The notes beneath the pieces are model-generated. The model saw only the letters and a program-made list of their open reading frames with translations. It had not been told where the DNA came from and searched no databases. A stretch of 45,567 nt of DNA from Sulfobacillus benefaciens (GTDB lineage Bacteria; Bacillota; Sulfobacillia; Sulfobacillales; Sulfobacillaceae), in the NCBI GenBank assembly GCA_003023725.1, contig PXYT01000026.1, positions 1 to 45,567 of the forward strand, in the 5' to 3' direction. This document shows positions 34,737 to 43,638 of the stretch, piece after piece; within the stretch, counting starts at the first letter, position 1, and each line of letters opens with the position of its first letter. The position numbers and the translations under genes are program-made.

Positions 34737-36839
34737 ATGGAATCCAGAAGAGAAAAACACGGACGCCGTCAACCATCAAAGCGCGACCGCTTAATCGGGA
34801 AAATTCTGCACGTGATTGCCATGGCCAGTTTACCGTCCATCATCATCTTATCCGCATTGCTGCTGTTGCCCGTGTCATGGCTCGCTCTGCCCGTTCCCGC
34901 CCTTCCTGCGGACACTATGATTTATGATCAAAGCGGGCATTTGGTTTCCGTGCTTCCCGGATCACAAAACCGAATTCCGATCACCTATTCCGTCATCCCG
35001 CCCATCATGCAAAATGCTTTGGTAGCGATTGAGGACAATACCTACTGGATTGAACCGGCAATTGATCCCGTGGGGATTCTTCGTGCCGCAGTGGTTGATT
35101 TGATCAATCATAAAATCTTGCAAGGAGGCAGTACCATAACCCAGCAACTCGCCAAGAATCTCTATTTGAGTGAACACCGCACTTTCTCACGCAAGTTGAA
35201 GGAACTCCTTATCACGCTCAAACTGTCCGCGATGTTCGACAAGCGCCAAATTATCACGATGTATCTCAATGACGTCTACTTTGGAGAAGGAGCCTATGGC
35301 CTACAGTCTGCCTCGGAAACCTACTTTGGACATTCAGTTCACTCGCTGACATTACCAGAAGCGGCACTTCTCGCAGGGTTGGTCAATGCCCCCGCCTATT
35401 ACGATCCCTACCTCCACCCACGGGCCGCTGTCCAAAGACGCAATCTGGTACTACAGCAAATGGCCGTCCTAAAATATATTACTCCGAAAGAGGCTAAAAG
35501 CGCCGAACGAGTCCCTTTACACCTGTCCCGGGCAGCCATTTTGACGAACCGGGCGCCGTACTTTACACAATTCGTGGCTAACGAACTCCTACGCCTAGAC
35601 CCCTCAATCGGCAGGCATTTCTATAACAACGGGTTGAGCGTGACCACCACCATGAATTGGGCCATGCAAAAAGACGCTCAACTAGCACTGGGTAGATACC
35701 TGCCCCGGACCCGCAACGTCAACGGAGTCCCTGAGCCGGAAGCGGCCCTTGTGGCCATCAACCCCCAAAACGGGTCCGTCGAGGCCCTCGTTGGGGGGGA
35801 TAATTTTGAAAAAACACCCCTGGATCGAGCCACCAAAGCGGCGCGTCCGCCTGGATCCGCCATGAAATACTTTTTATATACCACCGTGATCCATGACGGC
35901 TTTCCCACGTCGTCGGTTAAAGACTCATCACCCATACGCTTTCCCGCCGGCGGGGGACAGTGGTATGTTCCTCACAATTACGCTCATGTCTATAATGGCC
36001 CCTTAACTATCCGGCGAGCCGTTGCCTATTCGGACAATATTGTGGCGGTAAAATGGATGAATACCGTGGGACCTCCTGCCATGATTAACATGGCCCGCCA
36101 GATGGGTATCTCAAGCCCCCTCGCGAACAATCTCACAACCGCCTTAGGTTCCTCTTCCGTTACGCCACTCGAGATGGCGCGCGGAGTAAGCACCCTGGCC
36201 AATGGCGGCAGGCGAGTGCAGCCGTTTGGCGTGCTCAAGGTAGTGAATCAGAACGGACAGATTATTTTTCGGGACCATTCACGTCTCACCCGGGTCATCA
36301 GTCCCCAGGTCGCTTACGTGGTGACCAACCTGTTCACCGCCCCCTTATTGAATCCCAAGGGCACGGCGCACAACCTCCGTTCCATTGTGAACCGGCCCGC
36401 CGCGGCAAAAACCGGTACCTCTTCACAGCAACGGGATGCCTGGCTGGTGGGCTACACACCGCAACTTGCAACGGCCGTATGGGTGGGAAACGACAATGAC
36501 TCCCCACTCGGACTGACCGGAGATTTGGCTGCTGGTCCCATTTGGGCCCATTTTATGAAAACAGCCCTGGCTTCCCGTCCCAAAACGGCATTTACCGTGC
36601 CGCCCGGGGTCATCTGGAAATCTGTGTGTGAGAGCACCGGCCTCCTAGCCAACAAATGCTGTGCTTCGTACCGTGAAGTTTTTGTCCAAGGCCATGCTCC
36701 CACCAAGGCCAGCCCAGGCTGTACCCGTGGCCGGAATCATGGCGGATCCGCGAAAAATCCCGGCAGTCCTCAAGCCCGGAATACAACCTCGTCCGCATAT
36801 CGCCTTCTCAAATCCATTTTGAAGTCGTTGACACCTTAG
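34737..36839 (+). CDS. pbpA: Class A penicillin-binding protein (glycosyltransferase/transpeptidase)
   Basis: A 700-residue bifunctional peptidoglycan enzyme. An N-terminal membrane anchor spans about 23-55. The GT51 domain has AIEDNTYW (catalytic Glu99), GGSTITQQLAKN near 130-141 and the MYLNDVYFGEGAYG segment near 175-188. The EDxxFxxHxG consensus His and Gly are replaced here (EDNTYWIEPA). The transpeptidase domain has SAMK near 374, SDN near 435 and KTGTSS near 557. The C-terminus has extra cysteines (ANKCCASYR, PGCTRG). AGGAGG precedes the ATG. It is divergent from the pvlArgDC operon and convergent with phzF by four bases. Confidence 0.9.
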   Translation: MESRREKHGRRQPSKRDRLIGKILHVIAMASLPSIIILSALLLLPVSWLALPVPALPADTMIYDQSGHLVSVLPGSQNRIPITYSVIPPIMQNALVAIEDNTYWIEPAIDPVGILRAAVVDLINHKILQGGSTITQQLAKNLYLSEHRTFSRKLKELLITLKLSAMFDKRQIITMYLNDVYFGEGAYGLQSASETYFGHSVHSLTLPEAALLAGLVNAPAYYDPYLHPRAAVQRRNLVLQQMAVLKYITPKEAKSAERVPLHLSRAAILTNRAPYFTQFVANELLRLDPSIGRHFYNNGLSVTTTMNWAMQKDAQLALGRYLPRTRNVNGVPEPEAALVAINPQNGSVEALVGGDNFEKTPLDRATKAARPPGSAMKYFLYTTVIHDGFPTSSVKDSSPIRFPAGGGQWYVPHNYAHVYNGPLTIRRAVAYSDNIVAVKWMNTVGPPAMINMARQMGISSPLANNLTTALGSSSVTPLEMARGVSTLANGGRRVQPFGVLKVVNQNGQIIFRDHSRLTRVISPQVAYVVTNLFTAPLLNPKGTAHNLRSIVNRPAAAKTGTSSQQRDAWLVGYTPQLATAVWVGNDNDSPLGLTGDLAAGPIWAHFMKTALASRPKTAFTVPPGVIWKSVCESTGLLANKCCASYREVFVQGHAPTKASPGCTRGRNHGGSAKNPGSPQARNTTSSAYRLLKSILKSLTP

Positions 36840-37705
36840 ACATAGAACGTGCCGTCAACCACGGGAAAGACCCGCCCCCCCAATTCCAAAGACCCTAAAG
36901 ACAAAGCATTAAGCCGTACATGAATTTCGGAAGTTCTACCCATTTCCGTTCCCTGGCTAATAATGTAACGGCGGATGGCCGTCTCCCCCGCACTCTGCAT
37001 CAAATAAGTCGCAAATCCAGCTGCTGCGGATCCAGTGGCCGGATCTTCTCCCTCTTTGTTAAAAAACCGGGCCCGGTAGGTGGTAGGGCCTACCATGGCC
37101 ACAACATAGACCCCCTGAACACCGAGGTCGTATTGCAGAGCCGCAATTCGAGGGAGCAGGGGTTCGAGATCAGGCAAAATTTCCGAATTCGTGATAAATA
37201 CTACGAGATGGTCAATTCCTGTGCCGCAGACAGCGGGGGGCATCGTCTCATCGAGAAAAATATCTCCAACCCCAAAGGCAGACGCCAGACGGGTGGCACT
37301 CACCAACACGTCGCGCACATGACCTTTAGGAGGAACAATCCATATCCATCCCCGTTCATCCTCACTACATGACGTGTCTCCTGCCCCACTTATCTGCATT
37401 CCAGGTCCCTCGAGAAGACCTTTCGCTTTCAACACAAAATACGTTCCCAGTGTGGGATGACCCGCAAAAGGCAGCTCCTGGTACGGCGTAAAAATACGAA
37501 CCCGATACCGTCCCTCACGTTCCGGGGGCTGCGTGACGAACGTCGTTTCCGGACAGTTCAGTTCGCGGGCTATGGCCTGCATGGTCGAAACGTCCAAAAA
37601 ACCCGGAACATCATAAAATACCGCTAAAGGATTTCCTCCCAGCACTTGGCCGCTTTCTGGGCTAAAGACATCGACCTGCATAAAAGGTAATTGTCGTTTT
37701 GGCAA
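36836..37705 (-). CDS. PhzF-family isomerase
   Basis: A protein of about 289 residues with the diaminopimelate-epimerase-like fold. The conserved Glu lies in NCPETTFV, followed by LPFAGHPTLGT and a second-domain motif GEDPATGSAAAGFA. Members include phenazine-pathway PhzF and many enzymes of unknown substrate. TTG at 37705 is preferred because GAGGAG is six bases upstream; an ATG two codons earlier is almost touching that site. No other phenazine genes are nearby. Its stop overlaps that of the convergent PBP gene. Confidence 0.88.
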   Translation of the reverse strand: MPKRQLPFMQVDVFSPESGQVLGGNPLAVFYDVPGFLDVSTMQAIARELNCPETTFVTQPPEREGRYRVRIFTPYQELPFAGHPTLGTYFVLKAKGLLEGPGMQISGAGDTSCSEDERGWIWIVPPKGHVRDVLVSATRLASAFGVGDIFLDETMPPAVCGTGIDHLVVFITNSEILPDLEPLLPRIAALQYDLGVQGVYVVAMVGPTTYRARFFNKEGEDPATGSAAAGFATYLMQSAGETAIRRYIISQGTEMGRTSEIHVRLNALSLGSLELGGRVFPVVDGTFYV

Positions 37706-37731
37706 ATTCATTCTCCTCTATCAATACTTCA

Positions 37732-37763
37732 CAATTCCATGACAACCCCAGGTTGCGGAATTG
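37732..37763. repeat. Long imperfect hairpin upstream of the PhzF gene
   Basis: CAATTCC...CAACC (37732-37747) pairs with GGTTG...GGAATTG (37751-37763) with a small internal loop. No T-run follows on either strand. It could be an operator or RNA structure near the PhzF start. Confidence 0.4.
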
Positions 37764-39017
37764 CCCTGCTTCCCATATCCTAATGCCTTATGCTTCCCAA
37801 AATCTATCCCATAGAGCCATTTAATGCCGGGATATCTGGAAATTTCACCGAATGTTCCCGAATCCAAGGGTAAAGGCTCCATAAACCCTGCACTGTATGG
37901 AAGAGGCTTCAACTGGTCAAGGCATTTCTTTAACTTCCGCCAGCCGTAGTTAAGGACAAACCTTCAGGAATCAAATTCCCCTCTTCCGCCATTCTTGGTG
38001 TGTACCGAAATGGCAGACACCAAGAATGGCGTACCCCTGGCTCGAAACACGGGCCCTGTTAAACCGTGCAGCCGCAAAAAAGAGAAGAAGGATGCCCGCC
38101 GACTTCCCTTTTCTGATTTCCTCTTCAATATAAACGATAGTCTGGCCGCCCCGATCCCACGTTCCTCACGACCATTACCGCATGAAATGAGAATTGCGGA
38201 GAAGCCAGAGTTGGAGAAACCTCAAATTTGAATCAAAATAAATGTTCGGAATCAAGATAGCACAAAACAGCATTTGCCACTCCGGCCAAAACCATGGAGA
38301 TGCCGTTTCTTCTTCTTCGGTCAAAAGGTCTGCTACTGCTTGGAAATAGGGATATTCGGGCATCATCTTATTGACTCCTCTGAGATCGCAGCAACCACAA
38401 TCGCGACCACTCCGCCATCCCTGATACTCCTCATGCTGAACGGCTCTCCCTCAGTGATTTCACCACCATGGGAGGAGAAGGCCGAGTGGACAAACATTTC
38501 TCCTCCATGTCATTCGAGCGTCTTCCGGTGCCATCACACGCTGTTTCGAAACCCGGCCATGTCCATAACGACAACTGTAAGCAAAGAAGCAAGGGCTCCC
38601 GATCGTCGACCCCTCGATTTCTGCTGGCTATTATCATTTTTCGTGGTTCGACCAGAACTCGGTAAAACCGTCGGTGTTCGGAGCGAGCTCTAATTTCTTT
38701 CCTTAAAATTCATACACCCCTTGTGAACCTTTGGCTGTTTATGACCCTTTTACTCTATCAAAGCCACAGTGGGTATGTCACGAGATTTAACCCGATGTCC
38801 GAAAAGTCTGAGACCCGCATGGGTAGGGTTCGACAGTCACTAAGCTTTTTCAAGCCTGACATGCCTACGCACGCCCACGGGAAAAAACCTTGAGTGCCGC
38901 TTGTTGTGCCGGATAAGGGGGTATCGGGAGAAAAATTCCTGGAAATAATGGCTTCCTTATGCCCAGGAGCATGCCACCTGTCCGCCTATGTGGCATTGTG
39001 GCACATCAATAGCTGAA
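37764..39017. other. 1.25-kb region without a convincing gene
   Basis: No product can be named. On the minus strand several tiny frames have ribosome sites: ATG near 38498 after GGAGGAG gives about 44 residues (MFVHSAFSSHGGE), and its stop overlaps an ATG near 38366 with AGAGGAG eight bases upstream that opens 63 residues with PWFWPEWQMLFCAIL. The latter weakly recalls HhH-GPD glycosylases, but the helix-hairpin-helix and catalytic parts are absent. The region may hold decayed genes. Confidence 0.3.
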
Positions 39018-39046
39018 GGCCCCCGTGACAGCGCGTCACGGGGGCC
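39018..39046 (-). terminator. Terminator-like hairpin after the first Hsp20 gene
   Basis: GGCCCCCGTGAC (39018-39029) and GTCACGGGGGCC (39035-39046) form a perfect 12-bp stem with a five-base loop. It is 19 bases beyond the Hsp20 stop on the minus strand. The following T-run is weak. Confidence 0.65.
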
Positions 39047-39064
39047 CAGAACCAGCGGATCGGA

Positions 39065-39457
39065 TTAAGCCTCAATACTGCTGGCGGTATCCCGATTGAT
39101 GATACGAACCGGAATCACTTTCTTTTCAGGCAAGGGAATCTGAATGGTCAAAAGGCCCTGATTCAATTCTGCAGCGATGTGATCCGCCTGGGCCCGATCC
39201 GGCAATTCAACACGATAGTGGAACGGAACCTGCCGAAATTCCCGGCGCAAGTACACTCCCTCTTCGTTCGCTTTGTGGTCCATCCCCTGCCCCCGAATCT
39301 CAAGGACATTGCCATCAACACTTAAGCTTAATTGTTCCTGTGTATAACCCGGAACTGCTAGTACCACCTTGAATTGGTCGTCCTGTTTCACGATGTTCGC
39401 GGCCGGCACAAACTCCATTTGTTCCAAAGGACGGAACAATTCATCCCATGTTGTCAT
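39065..39457 (-). CDS. hsp20: Small heat-shock protein, Hsp20 family (copy 1)
   Basis: A 130-residue ATP-independent chaperone that holds unfolding proteins. The alpha-crystallin domain spans about 20-115, with VVLAVPGYTQEQLSLSVDG near 31-49, a variable loop, and AELNQGLLTIQIPLPEK with the Gly-Leu-Leu strand near 95-111. The C-terminal IPV motif (KVIPVRI) supports oligomer assembly. AGAGGGGTGAG precedes the ATG. It has a TTGACA promoter and AAAGTCA repeats shared with copy 2, from which it differs in sequence (about half identical by eye). Confidence 0.9.
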   Translation of the reverse strand: MTTWDELFRPLEQMEFVPAANIVKQDDQFKVVLAVPGYTQEQLSLSVDGNVLEIRGQGMDHKANEEGVYLRREFRQVPFHYRVELPDRAQADHIAAELNQGLLTIQIPLPEKKVIPVRIINRDTASSIEA

Positions 39458-39476
39458 TGTGTCTCACCCCTCTATA

Positions 39477-39528
39477 TGACTTTGACTATCTTTGACTTTA
39501 TAATATGGGTTCCTTGCCCCCTTGTCAA
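39477..39528 (-). promoter_or_regulatory. Promoter and repeat operator of Hsp20 copy 1
   Basis: TTGACA (39528-39523) is spaced 17 bases from TATTAT (39505-39500) on the minus strand. Two AAAGTCA copies start 16 bases apart immediately downstream (39499-39477), covering the transcription start. The same pair occurs in front of copy 2. Confidence 0.75.
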
Positions 39529-39860
39529 TGCCTTTTTGGGAAAAAGTTTCTTGCGAAAGAATCTCGGTATGAGGTCCGTCGAGGAATTGCCCGCGTCGTC
39601 TGAAGCCCTTATCCGGTCATTCTGTCTCTCTTGTAAGCTGTTCCCCAAAGATTTTGACCTTGGCACAGGACACCCCTTATCTTTATGGTCCCAGAATTGT
39701 TGTCACGAATGATGACGCCTGGCTCAGCAAGCCTCTCGAGGTGTAGGGCAGACACCAAAGCAGGGAGACCCCAAGCCTGATTCGGACTCCTGAACACCCA
39801 CCTTAAGATGCCGTGTTCGGCACAAAGAGGTTGTCAGAGTCAATGGCGAGAATATAAATA

Positions 39861-39897
39861 TTCAGGTCCCAGACCATGTCAATGGTAGGAACCTGAA
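39861..39897 (-). terminator. Terminator-like hairpin after the second Hsp20 gene
   Basis: TTCAGGT...ACCAT (39861-39876) pairs with ATGGT...ACCTGAA (39881-39897), with small bulges. On the minus strand it is followed by TATTTATATT. It lies about 40 bases after the Hsp20 copy 2 stop. Confidence 0.55.
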
Positions 39898-39935
39898 CAA
39901 CCGATGTGAACTGCTGAGGTTTCAACGGCCCTATC

Positions 39936-40337
39936 TTATGCCTCAATTCTCTTCATGGTGTCAGTGCCTTGAATCTTCACGGGAATCACTTTCTTCGGCT
40001 GCAGCGGAATCCTCACGGTCAACAGGCCTGCCTTCAATTCAGCGTCGATGTTTTCAACCTGCGCCCGTTCCGGCAACTCTACCCGGTACCTGAAGGGCAG
40101 TTGCCTTATCCCCCGACGCAGATAGACTTCATTTTCTCTACTGCTGTCTTCGCTGCTGTTGTCACCGTCACCACCAATTTCCAACATGTTCCCTTCGATG
40201 CTCAAATGCAATTGTTGTTCGGAATAACCCGGCACCGCCAGCACCACTTCAAATTCGTCCTCTTTTTTCACAATGTTGGTGGCCGGAACAAAATCGACTT
40301 GTTCTAATGGCCGGAAGAATTCATCCCACATTGTCAT
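39936..40337 (-). CDS. hsp20: Small heat-shock protein, Hsp20 family (copy 2)
   Basis: A 133-residue Hsp20 with the alpha-crystallin domain at about 20-118. VVLAVPGYSEQQLHLSIEG and AELKAGLLTVRIPLQPK are the conserved strands; the C-terminus has KVIPVKI, the IPV-type contact. A Ser/Asp/Glu insert (DGDNSSEDSSRENE) sits in the variable loop, longer than in copy 1. GGAGAGGTGATG precedes the ATG. Tandem arrangement with copy 1, but separate promoter and terminator, argues for parallel induction rather than an operon. Confidence 0.9.
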   Translation of the reverse strand: MTMWDEFFRPLEQVDFVPATNIVKKEDEFEVVLAVPGYSEQQLHLSIEGNMLEIGGDGDNSSEDSSRENEVYLRRGIRQLPFRYRVELPERAQVENIDAELKAGLLTVRIPLQPKKVIPVKIQGTDTMKRIEA

Positions 40338-40357
40338 CGCACATCACCTCTCCTTTG

Positions 40358-40410
40358 TGACTTTGTCTTTTGTTGACTTTATGATAGATCATCTTCTTTT
40401 TTGGTGTCAA
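40358..40410 (-). promoter_or_regulatory. Promoter and repeat operator of Hsp20 copy 2
   Basis: TTGACA (40410-40405) is spaced 18 bases from TATCAT (40386-40381) on the minus strand. Two AAAGTCA copies begin at 40380 and 40364, 16 bases apart, exactly as in front of copy 1. Confidence 0.75.
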
Positions 40411-40534
40411 GTCACCACCTCGAAATTTTTGGAGAAATTTCTCCATGCCCCAAATCGTGATCCCCTCATCGACGAATCCCAGATTTATTCCATATATGCG
40501 GCCATCAGAGCTATAATCCACGACTCGCCAGAAA

Positions 40535-40563
40535 GCATAATCCAGGGTTTCCCTGGATTATGC
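40535..40563 (-). terminator. Perfect hairpin after the acyl-CoA ligase gene
   Basis: GCATAATCCAGGG (40535-40547) and CCCTGGATTATGC (40551-40563) form a 13-bp perfect stem with a TTT loop. It lies about 60 bases beyond the ligase stop on the minus strand, the end of the catabolic operon. Only TTTC follows, so the T-run is weak. Confidence 0.6.
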
Positions 40564-40621
40564 TCGGGATTTCGGCAACAAAGCGAATGTTCCGCTGCTT
40601 ACCACACTGTCCGGTCTGATT

Positions 40622-42187
40622 TCAGTGAACCCGTTTTCCCTGATCTTTCCAAAAAGGTTCTCGTAAGAGATATTTCTGAACCTTGCCACTGGCAGTGCGG
40701 GGCAAGGCACTGACCACCTCGACCGAGGTGGGGCACTTGAAATGCGCTAAATACTCGCGACAAAATCGGATGATATCCTCCTGTGTCGGATTCATGCCGG
40801 CTTTTGGCACAACAATAGCTTTGACCGTTTCCCCCCATTTTTCATGGGGTACGCTGATCACCGCCGCATCAGCAATAGCGGGATGGCGGTACAATACCGA
40901 CTCCACTTCCACCGACGATATATTTTCTCCACCTGAAATAATGACATCTTTGTCTCTGTCCCGGATTTCAATGTAATGGTCCGGGTGAACGACCGCCAAA
41001 TCTCCCGTATGGAACCATCCGCCCCGCATGGACTTTTCCGTGGCTTGGGGATCTTTGTAATAGCCCTTCATGACCACGTTACCGCGGCAGACAATTTCTC
41101 CCATTTCTTCCCCGTTTTCACGCACGTCGGTGCCGTCCGCCCGTACTACGCGAACCTCTCCGGCTAAGAGCTGAGAGATACCTTGACGGGATGAACGGAT
41201 GGCTCTTTGATCCACGGGCCAGTTGCGCTCTTCCGGAACCCACTCCGATACGGTTATGAAAGGAGAAACTTCGGTCAGCCCGTAAACATGGAGAATCTTA
41301 AAGCCCAAAGATTCCATGCGCTCAATGATTGCCGCCGGAGGTGGAGCCCCTGCCGTGGCAACCAGCACGGGATGGCTCACACCGGAACTGCTGGCCGTAT
41401 GGATCATCATATTGAGTACCGCCGGCGCACCGCACATGCGAGTCACATCATTTTGGCGGATAGCCTCCCATATTCGGGCTCCCTCCACCTTGGGCAGAGT
41501 CACATGAACGCCGCCGACTCCGCTCACGGCCCACACTCCACCCCAACCATTCACATGAAACATCGGCAAGGTATGCAAATAAACGTCACCGAGACTAACC
41601 TGCAGATGGTAGGTAAAGTCTACCGCGTTGATCAAAAGGTTGCGGTGGGTCAGTTCCACCCCTTTTGGCCGTGCCGTCGTACCACTGGTGTAATTCAAAG
41701 TCATGGTGTCGTCTTCTCGAATATCGGGCAAAGGCAGAGGATCCCCTGAATGGGAAGACAGCAGAGGTTCCAGGTCCACTTGACCCTCCACGGATTTTCC
41801 GGAAACCCACAGGGGTGGCAACCGGTCCTTCAGAGGTTCAAGCAAAGGCCACAAATCCCCGTCAATAACGATAAGGCGAGATTCAGAATGATCCAGAATA
41901 TATCCGTAGTCGTCTGCGACCAAACGCGTATTTAACGGCACTAAAACCGCTCCAATCCAAGGCACGGCGTAAAACATGTCCAGCATTGGTCCTGTATTCG
42001 GCATGAGGACCGCGACCCGGTCGCCGGCCTTGACTCCGGCATCTTGCAGCGCGCGAGCCAACCGAAAAATCCTCTGCGACCATTCATCGTAAGTATACCG
42101 GCGTTCGCCATCGATCAAAGCCAAGCGTTTGCCGTAATACTTAAATCCTCTGTCCGCTAACTGGAGCGGTGTTAACGGTGTGTTCAA
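40622..42187 (-). CDS. AMP-forming acyl-CoA ligase
   Basis: A 521-residue adenylating enzyme that activates a carboxylic acid to its CoA ester through an acyl-AMP. The phosphate loop YTSGTTARPKGVELTHRN is near 167-184, VYGLTEVSPF near 294-303, GWFHTGDLAV near 390-399 and the C-terminal catalytic Lys in GKVQKYLL near 501-510. Size and motifs suit medium/long-chain or branched acids; propionate-type substrates are possible in context. The start is TTG behind GGGGGAAAG. It lies 12 bases after the lyase gene, so it ends the operon. Confidence 0.9.
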   Translation of the reverse strand: MNTPLTPLQLADRGFKYYGKRLALIDGERRYTYDEWSQRIFRLARALQDAGVKAGDRVAVLMPNTGPMLDMFYAVPWIGAVLVPLNTRLVADDYGYILDHSESRLIVIDGDLWPLLEPLKDRLPPLWVSGKSVEGQVDLEPLLSSHSGDPLPLPDIREDDTMTLNYTSGTTARPKGVELTHRNLLINAVDFTYHLQVSLGDVYLHTLPMFHVNGWGGVWAVSGVGGVHVTLPKVEGARIWEAIRQNDVTRMCGAPAVLNMMIHTASSSGVSHPVLVATAGAPPPAAIIERMESLGFKILHVYGLTEVSPFITVSEWVPEERNWPVDQRAIRSSRQGISQLLAGEVRVVRADGTDVRENGEEMGEIVCRGNVVMKGYYKDPQATEKSMRGGWFHTGDLAVVHPDHYIEIRDRDKDVIISGGENISSVEVESVLYRHPAIADAAVISVPHEKWGETVKAIVVPKAGMNPTQEDIIRFCREYLAHFKCPTSVEVVSALPRTASGKVQKYLLREPFWKDQGKRVH

Positions 42188-42199
42188 TGAGCTTTCCCC

Positions 42200-43141
42200 C
42201 TATTTGGTTTGATGTCTTCGATCCCGAAACGCAGGGCCGGTAACCGATTGTGCCCCATAACGCTGTTCAAGCAAGTGAATCTCCGGCAGGCCAATGAAGT
42301 CCAAAAATTCCTGAAAGGGAACCAATTTGTCCATAACCCCGATAGGGGTTCCCCTCTGGCGGATCGTCCTCAGGACCTCCCGCATAGCTCTCGTCGCGGA
42401 CAGCAGAGTGCTGACGGGAAAGATGACCATCCTAAAACCCCATTCCCGCAGATTCTCATAAGTCACGGGAGGAGTTTTGCCCCCTTCCGCCCAGTTGAAT
42501 AACAGAGGGGTTCCGGAAAATGTGCGCGCAATGGTGCGAATTTCCTCCTCATTTTCGGGAGCTTCGATGAACAGCATGTCGGCTCCCGCCTCCCGGTATT
42601 TCCTCCCCCGTTCCAGAGCCTGATCCAAACCTTCCACGGCTCTGGCATCGGTGCGGGCGATGATGAAAAAGTCGGGACATTTTCTGGCATCCACGGCTGC
42701 ATGAATTTTGGCAACCATCTCTTCGGCCGAAATGACTTCTTTACCCGCCATATGACCACACTTTTTGGGAGCGCTCTGATCTTCCAGATGGATCCCCGCC
42801 ACTCCTGCCCGCTCGTATTCTTGAACAGTACGAATGACATTGAGCGGGTTGCCGTATCCCGTGTCGGCATCCGCTATGACGGGAGTTTCAGGAACCGCAT
42901 CAGCAATCTGACGGGCATGGTCGGCCATTTCCCGTAAGGACAATAGTCCTACATCGGGTCGTCCCAGTACCGATGCCGAGGCACCAAATCCGGTCATATA
43001 CACGGCTTCGAATCCGGCTTCGACAATCAACCGGGCGCTTAAGCCATCAAACGCGCCCGGTGCCAAAATAGGATCACTCCCGCTCAGCAGTTCTCGAAAC
43101 TTCGTTCCAGGCTTGAAAGCCGGTACCATCCACTCATTCAC
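42200..43141 (-). CDS. Isocitrate lyase/PEP mutase superfamily C-C lyase
   Basis: A 313-residue (beta/alpha)8 enzyme. GTG at 43141 overlaps the small-subunit stop by four bases and has AGGAGG eight bases upstream; the longer frame is rejected. It has the metal-binding ADADTGYGNPLNV near 95-107 and the mobile catalytic loop KKCGH near 126-130, which marks lyases such as 2-methylisocitrate lyase and dimethylmalate lyase rather than phosphonate mutases. It likely splits an alkylmalate- or methylisocitrate-like acid into pyruvate or succinate plus a second acid. Context with the aconitase-family subunits supports this. Confidence 0.85.
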   Translation of the reverse strand: MNEWMVPAFKPGTKFRELLSGSDPILAPGAFDGLSARLIVEAGFEAVYMTGFGASASVLGRPDVGLLSLREMADHARQIADAVPETPVIADADTGYGNPLNVIRTVQEYERAGVAGIHLEDQSAPKKCGHMAGKEVISAEEMVAKIHAAVDARKCPDFFIIARTDARAVEGLDQALERGRKYREAGADMLFIEAPENEEEIRTIARTFSGTPLLFNWAEGGKTPPVTYENLREWGFRMVIFPVSTLLSATRAMREVLRTIRQRGTPIGVMDKLVPFQEFLDFIGLPEIHLLEQRYGAQSVTGPAFRDRRHQTK

Positions 43142-43638
43142 TCTGTTTTCCTCCTCCTGACTTCCTGCCGGGCCCACTCAACCAAACCTCCTGCGGCAAT
43201 GAGTTCTTGTAAAAATGCGGGATACGGCTCAATACGGTAAGTGCCCTGGGGCGTCTGAACAATTCCCTTATCCGTATCCACCTCAGTCATGTCCCCGTCC
43301 CGCACAGCCAACGTCACTTCAGGGCAAATAATGATCGGCAATCCCAAATTGATAGCATTGCGAAAAAAGATTCTCGCAAAACTGGACGCAATCACCCCGC
43401 TGACCCCAGCTCCCTTCAGTGCCAAAGGCGCATGCTCCCGGGACGATCCGCAACCGAAGTTGCGTCCGGCCACAATAATGTCCCCGGCTTTGATCTTTGT
43501 TGGCCATTCAGGCCCCAGACCCTCAAACACGTGTTCGGCCAATTGACTCATATCAGTGATGGCCAGATAACGGCCAGGAATGATGACATCGGTGTCGATA
43601 TCGTCCCCCACGCGCACCGCCCGGCCCGTGAACATCAT
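43138..43638 (-). CDS. Aconitase-family small subunit (LeuD/DmdB-like)
   Basis: A 166-residue swivel-domain subunit. GRNFGCGSSREHAPLALKGAG near 58-78 and ASSFARIFFRNAINLGLP near 83-100 are the family signatures. The substrate loop after IIPGR reads YLAITD, unlike the YLRT and YLVY forms I recall for homoaconitase and isopropylmalate isomerase. Start and stop overlap the large subunit and lyase genes by four bases each, so translation is coupled. Role in leucine synthesis is possible, but the adjacent lyase argues for a degradative hydro-lyase. Confidence 0.85.
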   Translation of the reverse strand: MMFTGRAVRVGDDIDTDVIIPGRYLAITDMSQLAEHVFEGLGPEWPTKIKAGDIIVAGRNFGCGSSREHAPLALKGAGVSGVIASSFARIFFRNAINLGLPIIICPEVTLAVRDGDMTEVDTDKGIVQTPQGTYRIEPYPAFLQELIAAGGLVEWARQEVRRRKTE

